A stretch of DNA of 64,000 nt from Chiridota heheva. Taxonomy: Eukaryota > Echinodermata > Holothuroidea > Apodida > Chiridotidae. Each line of letters begins with the position of its first letter. The first letter of the stretch is position 1. This document shows, piece by piece, positions 23,590 through 33,184 of the stretch. Both the position numbers and the translations under genes were made by a program. Where the stretch lies: assembly GCA_020152595.1 (NCBI GenBank), contig JAIGNY010001444.1:652001-716000 (forward strand), written 5' to 3'. The notes below the pieces were generated by a model. That model was given only the letters and a program-made list of their open reading frames with translations, did no database searches and was not told the origin of the DNA.

Positions 23590-24040
23590 TCTTACTGAGG
23601 CAATTCGCACGGCCGCGGAACTGTAGCTAATGGCTACAGAAACAAGAAGAAAAAAGCTCTCGTGATGCTATACTTCTCGTGAAGAGTGTCACTTATCATC
23701 TGACCACGTAGCTTCGTAGCTAGCTGATCTATTTACGGGTTTATCGTACACTATACGTTATCCCATTACAAAACTTTGGAGCCGTACAGACCCGTTCACC
23801 GGTTATATTGCGGAACTGTTACGTTCAATGCGGAAAATCTTACTGAGGCAGTTTGCACAGCCGTGGAGCTGCGTAGCTAATGGCTACAGAAACAAGAAGA
23901 AAATAGCTCTCATGATGCTATACTTCTTGTGAAGATTGTCACTTATCACCTGACCACGTAGCTTCGTAGCTAGCGGGTCTATTTCCGGGTTTATTGTACG
24001 GTTTACATTATCCCGTTACAAAACTCTGGAGCTGTACGGA
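23590..24040. repeat. Two direct ~210-bp repeats
   Basis: About 23590-23800 and 23835-24045 share 'AAAATCTTACTGAGGCA', 'CTAATGGCTACAGAAACAAG', 'GATGCTATACTTCT', 'TGACCACGTAGCTTCGTAGC' and 'TTATCCCGTTACAAAACT'. They lie ~245 bp apart inside the CpG-rich block. An earlier, more diverged unit is visible around 23340-23460. Confidence 0.65.
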
Positions 24041-24053
24041 GCCCCCATTCACC

Positions 24054-24300
24054 AGAGCTGTATGGGGCCGTGGAGCCATATGGAGCTGTCCAATGGACCC
24101 ACACGGACCAGTAAACATGGGCCGTGGAGCTGTATGGGGCCGTCCAATGGACCCATACGGATCCGTAAACATGGGCCGTGGAGCCATATGGAACAGTCCA
24201 ATAGACCCGTACAGAGCCGTAAGCACGGACCGTGGAGCCGTCCAATGGACCCGTATGGAGCTGTCACGGAGCCGTACGGAGCCGTGAACATGGGCCGTGG
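24054..24300. repeat. 54-bp tandem repeat (GGGCCGTGGAGCC)
   Basis: Anchors 'GTAAACATGG' at 24111 and 24165, 'GTAAGCACGG' at 24219 and 'GTGAACATGG' at 24284 give a 54, 54, 65-bp spacing. Each unit contains 'GCCGTGGAGC' and 'CCAATGGACCC'. As 54 is a multiple of three, all frames stay open and produce spurious ~100-codon ORFs on both strands. Confidence 0.75.
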
Positions 24301-24469
24301 AACCTTATGGATCCGATCACTGGAGCCGTAGGGACCAGAAAGAACCTGTGAAATCACTTGTGACTCACGTATAACCTCTGCCTTTACGTGGCCTTATTGG
24401 TCCCCATCGGGAACCTTGGACCACAGCGGTGTACAAAGGGTTTACCCACTAAAAATATGCGCCTCTCAC

Positions 24470-24710
24470 AACTCAGTAATCTTATCGAGAAGGGGACGCT
24501 TCTTTGTAGTGGTTTATTCTAAGTGACGTCTAGGACGCCACTTAGCTTGTCAATATAGATTCAGGTAACTTACGTCTGATAGACCGCACCCGTGGCCCTG
24601 CCGACTCAGTAATCTATTGAGTCAGGGGCCTCCAAGGGGTGAATCAGGAAAAAGTTAACAAAGTAAACTACAAACACAGGCCTCCACGACTTAGTAATCT
24701 ATCGAGACGG
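24470..24710. repeat. Three recurring CTCAGTAATCTAT hairpins
   Basis: Variants of 'GACTCAGTAATCTATTGAGTC' occur at about 24471, 24600 and 24688. The middle copy is a clean stem (GACTCA/TGAGTC). The third has GACTTA...CGAGAC and the first CTCAGTAATCTTATCGAG. Loop 'GTAATCTAT' is conserved better than the stems. Confidence 0.55.
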
Positions 24711-26283
24711 TGGCCATGGTGTAAGTAGAAACTCTGAGACTAATTGATTTATGTCGCCTCTTGGCGTTTTTCTGAAAAGTAAAAATATATAAATAAATAT
24801 ATACATAAACACTTACACCAAGACTCCCCTAAGAGGGATATACTTACAACCCTTATGCGGGTGAGACGGGTCTGCGGGAGACGTCAAACATAGAGAGGCA
24901 AACCACAGCAATTTAGTACATCCAAAAACAAATTCAGAAAAATTACTATCTGAAAATTGTTAAAACCCGAGGAAATGCACCGAACATAAATTCTTAAAAA
25001 GCGTAGGGGTAGCGTGGAAAACATGAACCACTGAGTAACTTGGCGTCTTTGGAGATAAAAGAAAAGATTAGATCTCCTGTAAAGGGGACGTCAGAGAGAC
25101 CCCCTCAAGGTCTCTCCAACGCCCCAAAATTCAAGCTTGAAAATTAAAAACTTTGTCCTAATTATTGCCGAGAAAAATTAACACACGATATGTACTGGTA
25201 ACGTTAAATAGAATATAGGCTCTCTTGTAACAACTGTAGCTCCTTGGAGCTGTAAGAAGCCGACTCCTCGAACACCCTGTAGTGACGTCAACCCAATATG
25301 CAGGTGCCAAGATCGATTGAAAAAATTGGCTTAATGCATAAGAGAACCTGTACTGAAGATATCTTAACATGTTAATACAATGCATAGTATAACGCTAGGC
25401 TCTCCCCGTGAAAGGGCTGGCCCGAGGGTGAAAACCCTTCAACCCAGCGGCAAGAGGTCCACTAGATAGGCACACTTGGTGCTCTAGGGCCTAAAAACAC
25501 CTGCCGCGAGAGTGGGACTCTCTTGAACTAGCCATCCGCTTTGTACGGATGGAGACAAAAACACTCTATCCTAAGTGTAGGCTACACGGGGAAAGTCCTG
25601 CGAGTCAGACCGAAGAAATCCCAGACCCATGGCTACCTTGTCTTACCTCAGAAGACTTGAAAAGGCGAACCGAATAAGGCCGAACAGCGTAAAAACCTGC
25701 CTGGTAGAAGGTGCAAGGGACAAAATTGTTAGAAAAAGCTTAAATTTATAAAAGAAAATTTGACCAGTTTAACACACTAAAAAGAAGTGAGGGTTAGTAG
25801 AGGTTATATGGAGGTCAGGGCTGGGATGGTAACTACATTTTTAAGGTCAGTTAGAAGTGCATTAGAATCAGGTCATGTGACCAAATTGCATATTTATAGC
25901 ATGGATATTTATAGCATATCCTATTGACTCTTCCTGGTAAAACATTTTTAATTTGCATATTTACAAACAATGTATTATCAGATTGTATGGAGCGCAGAGG
26001 TGAGCAGGGTTTTTTTTTTTAAATTACGTGGTTAAGAGGGTAAATTTTTGTGAAGTTGTCAGTGTCAATGTGTTTCTAATAGAATAAAGGTTTGATTTTT
26101 GTGTTAACTTACTGTAATTTTGAATGAGGTACCAAGAATGATAACTATTCCGAGCATCCTGCATAGGCTGCAATGCTGTAGCACTCCCTTTAGTCATATT
26201 TTCAGAGGTCCAAAAACAAACTGCATGGTTTTCCCACTTCAGTTGAAAGAAGTTCAGTGGTATTTATTGTCATTTCTACACAG

Positions 26284-26400
26284 CACATATTTCTTGCTAT
26301 GAAGGCTGCCATTGCCATACTCATCCCAGACCTGCCTGATTGGATGGAAGAAGAGCTTGCGAAGGAGGAGTATCAATCCAGGCAAGCGTTATTGCAGAAG
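26284..26400 (+). CDS. ANO10: Anoctamin-10-like, exon (last helix and tail start)
   Basis: The 117-nt exon has acceptor CACAG before 26284 and donor GTGAGT after 26400, phase 0 at both ends. It encodes 39 residues: 'HIFLAMKAAIAILIPDLPDW', then 'MEEELAKEEYQSRQALLQK'. The first part is the final transmembrane helix; 'IPD.P' and the following acidic/basic helix match the ANO10/ANO8 C-terminus, where a 'LA.LE...EAL' helix follows the membrane domain. If the intron after it is retained, translation adds 'VSYHVFTVWTN' and stops. Confidence 0.88.
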
Positions 26401-26548
26401 GTGAGTTATCATGTATTTACTGTATGGACCAACTGAAGAATGGCAGTAGCAAGGTTTCGTAAGTAATGCCATGTTATATATGATAGGAAGAGATCTCCAG
26501 AGTAGTGCCGTTAAAGCTTTTATTTTCCATGTTGGGTTCGGTCCGTGG

Positions 26549-28018
26549 TGGGCCTCCGACCAATGCTTAATAAAAAGACTGTAGGCCTCCGACCAGTGCT
26601 TAATAAAACGAATGTAGTCCTCCGACCAGTGCTTAATAAAACAACTGTAGACCTCCAACCAGTGCTCAATAAAACGACTGTGGGCCTCCGACCAGTGCTT
26701 AATAAAACGACTGTAGGCTTCCAACCAGTGCTTAATAAAGGACTGTAGGCCTCCGACCAGTGCTTAATAAACGACTGTAGGCCTCTGACCAGTGCTTAAT
26801 AAAATGACTGTAGGCCAACCAGTCCTTAATGAAATGACTGTAGGCCTCCGACCAGTGCTTAATAAAATGACTGTAGGCCTCGGCCAGTGCTTAATAAAAG
26901 AACTGTAGGCCTCCGACCAGTGCTTAATAAAACGACTGTAGGCCTCCAACCAGTGCTTAATAAAACGACTGTAGGCCTCCACCAGTGCTTAATAAAATGA
27001 CTGTAGGCCAACCAGTGCCTAATAAAATGACTGTAGGCCTCCAACAAGTGCTTAATAAAACGACTGTAGGCCTCCAACCAGTGCTTAATAAAACGACTGT
27101 GGGCCTCCAAACAGTGCTTAATAAAACGACTAGGCCTCCGAACAGTGCTTAATAAAATGACTGTGGGCCTCCAACCAGTGCTTAATAAAACGACTGTGGG
27201 CCTTCGACCAGTGCTCAATAAAACGACTGTGGGCCTCCGACCAGTGCTTAATAAAACGACTGTGGGCCTCCGACCAGTGCTTAATAAAACGACTGTGAGC
27301 CTCCGACCAGTGCTTAATAAAACAACTGTGGGCTTTCGACCAGTGCTTAATAAAATGACTGTAGGCCTCAGACCAGTGCTTAATAAAACAAGTGTAGGCC
27401 TCCGACCAGTGCTTAATAAAATAACTGTAGGCCTCTGACCAGTGCTTAATAAAACGACTGTAGGCCTCTGACCAGTGCTTAATAAAACGACTGTAGGCCT
27501 CCGACCAGTGCTTAATAAAATGATTGTAGGTGCCTCCAACCAGTGCTTAATAAAATGATTGTAGGCCTCCAACCAGTGCTTAATAAAACGACATGCGCCA
27601 TCGACCAGTGCTTAATAAAGCGACTGTAGGCCTTGGCCAGTGCCCAATAAACGACTGTGGGCCTCCGACCAGTGCTTAATAAAACGACTGTGGGCCTCCG
27701 ACCAGTGCTTAATAAAACAACTGTAGGCCTTCGACCAGTGCCCAATAAAACGACTGGGCCTTCGACCAGTGCTGAATAAAACAACTGTGAGCCTCCGACC
27801 AGTGCTGATAAAGCGACTGTGGGCCTCCGACCAGTGCTTAATAAACGACTGGGCCTCCGACCAGTGCTTAATAAAATGACTGTGGGCCTTCGACCAGTGC
27901 TCAATGAAACGACTGTGGGCCTCCGACCAGTGCTTAATAAAACGACTGTGGGCCTCCGACCAGTGCTTAATAAAACGACTGTGGGCCTTAGACCAGTGCT
28001 TAATAAAACGACTGCGGG
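26549..28018. repeat. 33-bp minisatellite, ~45 units, most with AATAAA
   Basis: The unit is GACTGTAGGCCTCCGACC followed by AGTGCTTAATAAAAC, with substitutions and small indels. At 33 bp it keeps frames open and yields spurious ORFs on both strands: an 11-residue repeat TVGLRPVLNKT on + and a repeat containing RRPTVVLLSTG on -. Most units contain AATAAA on the anoctamin sense strand followed by a TGTGGG or TGTAGG stretch. It lies in the last anoctamin intron, 150 bp past the exon donor. Confidence 0.92.
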
Positions 28019-28155
28019 CATCTTCATGTAAATGTTCCAATGGAGATCTGTCATATATAAATTAAAAAAATGAACCAACAAAAATGTCTGTCCTCCTTGG
28101 CACTTATTTAAATAGTGGCATTTTGCATTTAATGAGTCTCCCATCTTTCTCGGAA

Positions 28156-28370
28156 GGTTGATCCAGCAATCCTTTTTAAAGAAGTTAAACTTAACAGCTT
28201 TCAAAAATGGCAAAAAAACTGCTTGGCACTTTTTCAGCCCCTTGTACCCCTCTGCAATGTTGCAGAATCAATACCAAAAACTTTTCTTGCAAAGTGTGTC
28301 TCAACATTGAATCAGGGTGGGAGGGGAAAAAGTGCCAAGACTTTTGTCCGGGATTGTCTGAGTTTTCCGA
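28156..28370. repeat. Dispersed repeat (order A-B), partner of 29430-29630
   Basis: Block A ('CAGCAATCCTTTTTAAAGAA') precedes block B ('CTCTGCAATGTTGCAGAAT ... GACTTTTGTCCGGGATTG') here; at 29430-29630 block B precedes block A. This suggests a tandem or permuted repeat unit. Short ORFs in B occur in both copies but are not recognisable proteins. Confidence 0.6.
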
Positions 28371-29429
28371 ATTGGGGTTGAATGAAGAATTTTTGTATCA
28401 AAAATTAAGAAAGTAATGGAAGTTAGTGGTATTTGAATTGCAAAAATGAATTATATTTAACCGGAAATAGAATTATGTGTAGTCTTTAAAACTTTCTCTA
28501 CAATCATGGCCAATAAATGACAATATGAGGGAATAAAAAGCAGTAAGTAAAGGAAGTCGCTTGACTTATTTGTAATTTATGATTTAATATTCATTAATTT
28601 ATAATTTGTTCATTTAAAATTTACTTAACAATACAGAACGTGGAACGGGGGTTGTGTATGTACATGTGAGGGAGGGGAGGGGGTTGAATATTAAAGTAAT
28701 TTGCAAGTACATGCTATTTATTAAAGTGAAATGAAATGACTGGCCGGTGGAGAAAGGAGGGGGAAGGGGTGCGTGGCAGAATATTGTATCTAAACCCGCA
28801 AGGTGATTTGAATGATTTTCCAAAATGCGTTAACATTAATATATCACCACTAACTAATACATGAATGTAAAGCGCATTCGTAATACATTGGTGCAGGTCA
28901 GGGGCATTCATTGCATAACTTTCAAGGATAAAACATTTAAAGCATGACTTTTAATTTGCATACCACTTTAAAGGACTTTTGAACATCTAGCTTTAACAAT
29001 TGATGATGCGTCGTTAGAAACAATTAGAAGAAAGATTTATATACTTTTAATATTTTCACGGAGCATAGTTCGAAGCCCACACAGTTCAAGGGATATGTTG
29101 AAGGTTGCATTAAAGATGTATGGAAAAGTTCCTTTGACATGTTTTCGATATCATGTATCGTATCAAGTGTTTTAAATTAAATCTGTTTTTTTTTTTCCTG
29201 GAAGATAATATGCTTTGCTTCCGACATTCAACAGGAGCTAAATATTTCTTCAATATTTCATATTTAATAATAGCATTTCCATCTTCCTTTTACTGTCATT
29301 TAATTTTGAGTATAAGCAACAAATTTAAACGAAGTATCCCATGATAAATCATTACCTTGACCAAATTATGAGCAAAATTTGTTTAAAAAATACAATTTAA
29401 AAAACTCAAGACAATCCCAGACAAAAGTA

Positions 29430-29630
29430 TTTGGCACTTTTTTCATCCCCTCATACCCCTCTGCAATGTTGCAGAATTAATACCAAAAACTTTTCTTGCA
29501 AAGCGCTTGTCAACATTGAATCAGGGTGGGAGGGGAAAAGGTACCAAGACTTTTGTCCGGGATTGCAGCAATCCTTTTTTGACGAAGTTATACTTTACCA
29601 GCACTTTCAAAAAGGGAAAAAAATCTGCCA
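29430..29630. repeat. Dispersed repeat (order B-A)
   Basis: Block B is ~90% identical to 28230-28355 ('TTGAATCAGGGTGGGAGGGG', 'GACTTTTGTCCGGGATTG'). Block A follows ('CAGCAATCCTTTTTTGACGA'). Confidence 0.6.
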
Positions 29631-30316
29631 CAACATTTCTTAGTTTTGGGCAGTTTGTAAATTATGCATTGCATGCCCTGATATTAGAGGGAAGAACTTA
29701 TTAAGTGCACGAATGTATTGCCTTACTTTCACATGCTTAGTTCTATCTTATTTCAAAATCTTTTTCAAGTGAGCATATGAAGGTGGTTGGTTCAGAAGAC
29801 AAATCTAAATATGATATCATATGAACACCTGACTATAATTAAATAACAGCTAACATGTGTAATTAGTATGCTTGCTGTTGTGCTTTATACAGTGTGGGTG
29901 ATGCAATTTTAACTATCTGAAGGAAAACTTCCATTATCCTTAAAATCACTTAACTTTTTGAAGCATTTCTATATCCCAAGAGCCTCTGCTTCAATTTTGA
30001 TTGTTGTTGGTGCCACTTGCTTGTAATGAATATGTATGCCAGATTATTCTATTAAATTTCACATCATTTTGATATTTTAATAAAAATGCTTTTAACAAGT
30101 CTCACTCATGCACAAAATATGGTGTCAAATACTTAATTGTCTGACTGAAAATTCTATTCATTTCCTGAAATAGATATTAAAGGAAGCTGAATTTCTATTT
30201 GTATTTGAAATTTAAAGAATTTACAAATAATTTTTCACTGATAAAAATTTAAAACTTTACAAAAATTGTAAGATTTAGGTTAGAATTGATATGGTTTATC
30301 ATATTTCATAGAAAGT

Positions 30317-30388
30317 GCTATGCAATCATAATTATAAACATGAAACTGGAGAGCTATGCAATCATAATTATAAACATGAAACTGGAGA
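30317..30388. repeat. 36-bp perfect tandem duplication
   Basis: Two identical adjacent units starting 'GCTATGCAATCATAATTATA' (30317-30352 and 30353-30388). Confidence 0.85.
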
Positions 30389-31664
30389 ATATGACACCAT
30401 CTGCGTGTTACACAAAGCTGCAGTGGCTTAGTGGGTCATATTGCACTGAGCAAGGGCATTTTGGAGCCCCTCCCCAAAACTGATCATGAGGGTGAAAGAT
30501 TGGAATGCACCATAGGTGTAGGAAGCAGGAGTCAGGAGAAGCGGGAGTCAGGAGAACCTGCCCCCCCCCCTCCCCCCGAGAGATTTGTACCTTTCTGGTT
30601 GCATAATGTTTCCCGATTGATTGTAGGTAAAATCAGAAATTTTGATAAGGGTTTGTCAGCATTTCCTGAAGGTTTAAGAAATTTCCCGAAAGAAAAGAAA
30701 TATTCTCGAAAATTTAAGAAACTTTGCCAAATATTAAAGAAATTTCCCGAAAATTGAAGAAAACTTTTTCGAAATCATGGAAATTCTGTGAAAATGCAAT
30801 AGTTTTCCTGCAAATTTAAGAATACTTCCCCAAAATGGAAGAAAATATCTTTTCTGAGGAAAATTATGCCCTAAAACATGGACTAAAACAATAGGATGTT
30901 ACGTGCTTAATTAAAATAGGAAGGCATTTTTAATGAGAAATTGGTAAATATATTTATAAGGATAACTCTTATCATTGTTAATCACAACACAGAATGAAAG
31001 TTATCGTTAATTTTTCTCTAAAAAAATGTGTCATGACAATTTTGATGCCCTCTCAGAAAGCTTCACTGGTACTACGCCACTGCCAAGTTGGTTCTTACTA
31101 CTGGTCAATTGGGGGGAAATGTTGTTGGGCCATGTGGGTCTGGACCCCCTCCCGCCCCACACACACAGACACACATTCACAATCATACACTTTTTGAATG
31201 AAGGCTACGCCACTAGTGCATAGGAAAAGTGTCAAAATTAGATTTGCCATTCTTTCTTCAATTCAACATAAAAATAGCAATAAGATTGCAGAGGAACACA
31301 TTGAAATGGTAACAGAAATTAAAGAACCAATCTTAACATGAGACCAAATATCCAAAGGTACTGCAAGTGATTATGTAAACATCATGTTATCTTTACACAT
31401 GTAACTAAGGATATTTTCAAAATTCAAATTAATTTCAAAGTTTCTGGGCATTTTTATCATATGTGATTGTGGCCCAGTTTGATCTTGACAAGACAGTTAG
31501 GTCCTGCATGCAATCAGGGATTGCAATACCTCGGAAGGCTCACCCTGGAAATAAAAAGTTACTGTCAGTCACTGCATCAGATTCATTTTGTTTCCTTGGT
31601 TAAGTTTGTCGATTCAGTCATCTAAAATAACTCAGTATGAAATCTTTAAATCTTTCTTTTTCAG

Positions 31665-31718
31665 AAAGCAGCAGAACTACAAAGCCAGTTGGCACAAAAT
31701 GGAAAGAAGGCCTTATAG
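31665..31718 (+). CDS. ANO10: Anoctamin-10-like, terminal coding exon
   Basis: A polypyrimidine tract and TTTTTCAG precede 31665. The exon encodes 'KAAELQSQLAQNGKKAL' and stops at TAG (31716-31718). It continues in phase 0 from 'RQALLQK', making a short basic, probably helical tail, comparable in length and charge to the ANO10 C-terminus and far shorter than the long low-complexity tail of ANO8. This is a main reason for preferring ANO10. The open frame beginning upstream at 31637 includes intron and is not the exon. Confidence 0.8.
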   Translation, partial: KAAELQSQLAQNGKKAL

Positions 31719-32187
31719 AGGATAAAACAGCTTTTTCGTTTTGTGAAAATCAGCAGATACGATTGCGATACTACATGTTCTTTCAATTTTGGAAGCTTTC
31801 TTTTTCTTGCAACATTTCAAATTATTATCTACCCAGCAGCTTAATTGTTCAAAGTTCAGCAGTGAGCATATTGAGTAATTGGTATGTGATTCCATATCTT
31901 TATTGTTTATTATGGCAAATGACTAATCCTGCCAGAATATATTTCATAGTATTTTCCTTATGATATCATGACCTATTTATGAGTAGGTTGTGTTTGTTTT
32001 GTTTATATCCAGAATACCATATGTGCTTTATTCATACATATTGGATTTTGCCGATGCTTGACAGCCTTTTGAGCTACTCCGGCATTTTAATGAAATGTTT
32101 GTTTTTGATCTCTTTGGTAATGCGGCACAATCTCTACGTGGAAAAACAGTGTTATTAGTAATATAGAATTGTTTCGGACAATAGAAA

Positions 32188-32193
32188 AATAAA
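32188..32193 (+). terminator. Candidate polyadenylation signal of the anoctamin gene
   Basis: AATAAA, the first I found after the stop codon at 31718, giving a ~490-nt 3' UTR. A TG-rich stretch ('GAAGGGTGTTTTC') follows. Unverified. Confidence 0.4.
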
Positions 32194-32508
32194 CAATGTA
32201 ATTGTTATGAAGGGTGTTTTCTAACTATTTGAGGGAGACAGCCACTAAACCTCTTTTCTATCTATTACAGCTACCAACAAATTTTGCACTTTGTTTGAAA
32301 ATATATTTTTCGCTTGCTTAGAACTTGATGTAAAGGATTACATTACCGATGGAAAACTTTCACTCGAATGTTTTACAAAAAGGCTTTTGTAAAGTACAAT
32401 GACCGTCATTATGTTAGCTTTCACACAGTGAAAATTGACAGAGTCGTAAAATGGTCAATTTGAGTTTGTTTTAGTGGTTGGTTTAATGGGTGTAAAATTA
32501 TTGGCTTG

Positions 32509-32690
32509 ATTGGTATGGTGATAGGTTTGAATGATATGGTGATTGGTTTGAATGATATGGTGATTGGTTTGAATGATATGGTGATTGGTTTGAATGATAT
32601 GGTGATTGGCTTAATTGGTATGGTGATTGGTTTGAATGATATGGTGATTGGTGTGAATGATATGGTGATTGGTGTAGGGATTTGATTTGT
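32509..32690. repeat. 21-bp minisatellite (GATATGGTGATTGGTTTGAAT)
   Basis: Eight or so units of 'GATATGGTGATTGGTTTGAAT' variants, the central ones nearly identical and the outer ones diverged. Confidence 0.85.
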
Positions 32691-33184
32691 ATGTTTTGTT
32701 TGGTTGATTTTGGTTGGTTAGAGTGATGTACAATTCTTAAAATGTCAATGCACAGTATGTTTCATACTTCATTGTTGTAAGATGCATGGTATTTGGACAG
32801 GTCATGATGGACTGATGTCAATATACTTGAAGGATCAAGGTATTTAGGAAATGATGTCAAGTGCAATCAACATGATTATTTCAATAGGGGTAATTTTTCG
32901 TATAATTTATTAAATAATTTAGTAATTCAAGGCATTTTAAGAAATTATAATCAAATTTAATCATATTAATCTTATTTTATTAATTTTGTTTTAGAATGCT
33001 TAGCCAGGTATTTACTAATTCATACAGTTTCACTAAAAACAATGAAACCATTTTAATTGTTTACTGCCATAAAAATAGCTAATCTGCCAATGTTTATGCA
33101 ATCGGGACCTACACCACAAATATTCAACAGCTAATGGTGTCTTTATGCAAAAATTAATATATTATCATATTTAAGAATATATTA

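Larger units (their letters stand above)
19133..25905. mobile_element. CpG-rich 6.8-kb block bounded by 121-bp inverted repeats
   Basis: The arms 19133-19253 and 25785-25905 are inverted copies, both 121 bp, differing at about eight sites. Between them the composition changes abruptly to CpG-rich, with many TACG, CCGTA and GTTAAC words, quite unlike the AT-rich surroundings. The interior holds a DIRS-like reverse transcriptase/RNase H remnant on the minus strand (20120-21260), degenerate ~130-180-bp repeats with 'GCCGTTAAC' and 'GTTAACGTACG' motifs (21420-23000), direct repeats (23590-24040), a 54-bp tandem repeat (24111-24290) and repeated hairpins (24470-24710). Inverted terminal repeats fit DIRS-type elements, but the recombinase gene was not found. 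Confidence 0.55.
28371..31664. other. Remainder of last anoctamin intron
   Basis: Apart from the repeats at 29430-29630 and 30317-30388 nothing is recognised. A C-rich tract lies at 30561-30579 and a CCACACACACAGACACAC stretch near 31157. No exon-like segment was found. Confidence 0.45.
31719..33184. other. Anoctamin 3' UTR and intergenic AT-rich DNA
   Basis: Contains the presumed 3' UTR, the candidate poly(A) signal and the 21-bp repeat at 32509-32690. No other gene was seen. Confidence 0.5.

Noticed and set aside
24003-24357. 80-102-codon frames rich in Gly/Pro/Trp
   Set aside because: 54-bp tandem repeat artefacts, open on both strands.
26549-28018. CRISPR-like array of regularly spaced repeats
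   Set aside because: Repeats are contiguous with no unique spacers, and the surrounding genes are animal genes with introns. The same applies to the other arrays.
26859-28213. Open frames of 233-237 codons on the minus strand and 70-97 codons on the plus strand
   Set aside because: Products of the 33-bp repeat, whose length is a multiple of three. Both strands are equally open.
6360-31718. Assignment to ANO8 instead of ANO10
   Set aside because: The exon reading '[10 protein letters not shown]' and the short C-terminal tail fit ANO10. ANO8 has a long low-complexity tail. The two are related, so a phylogeny would be decisive.
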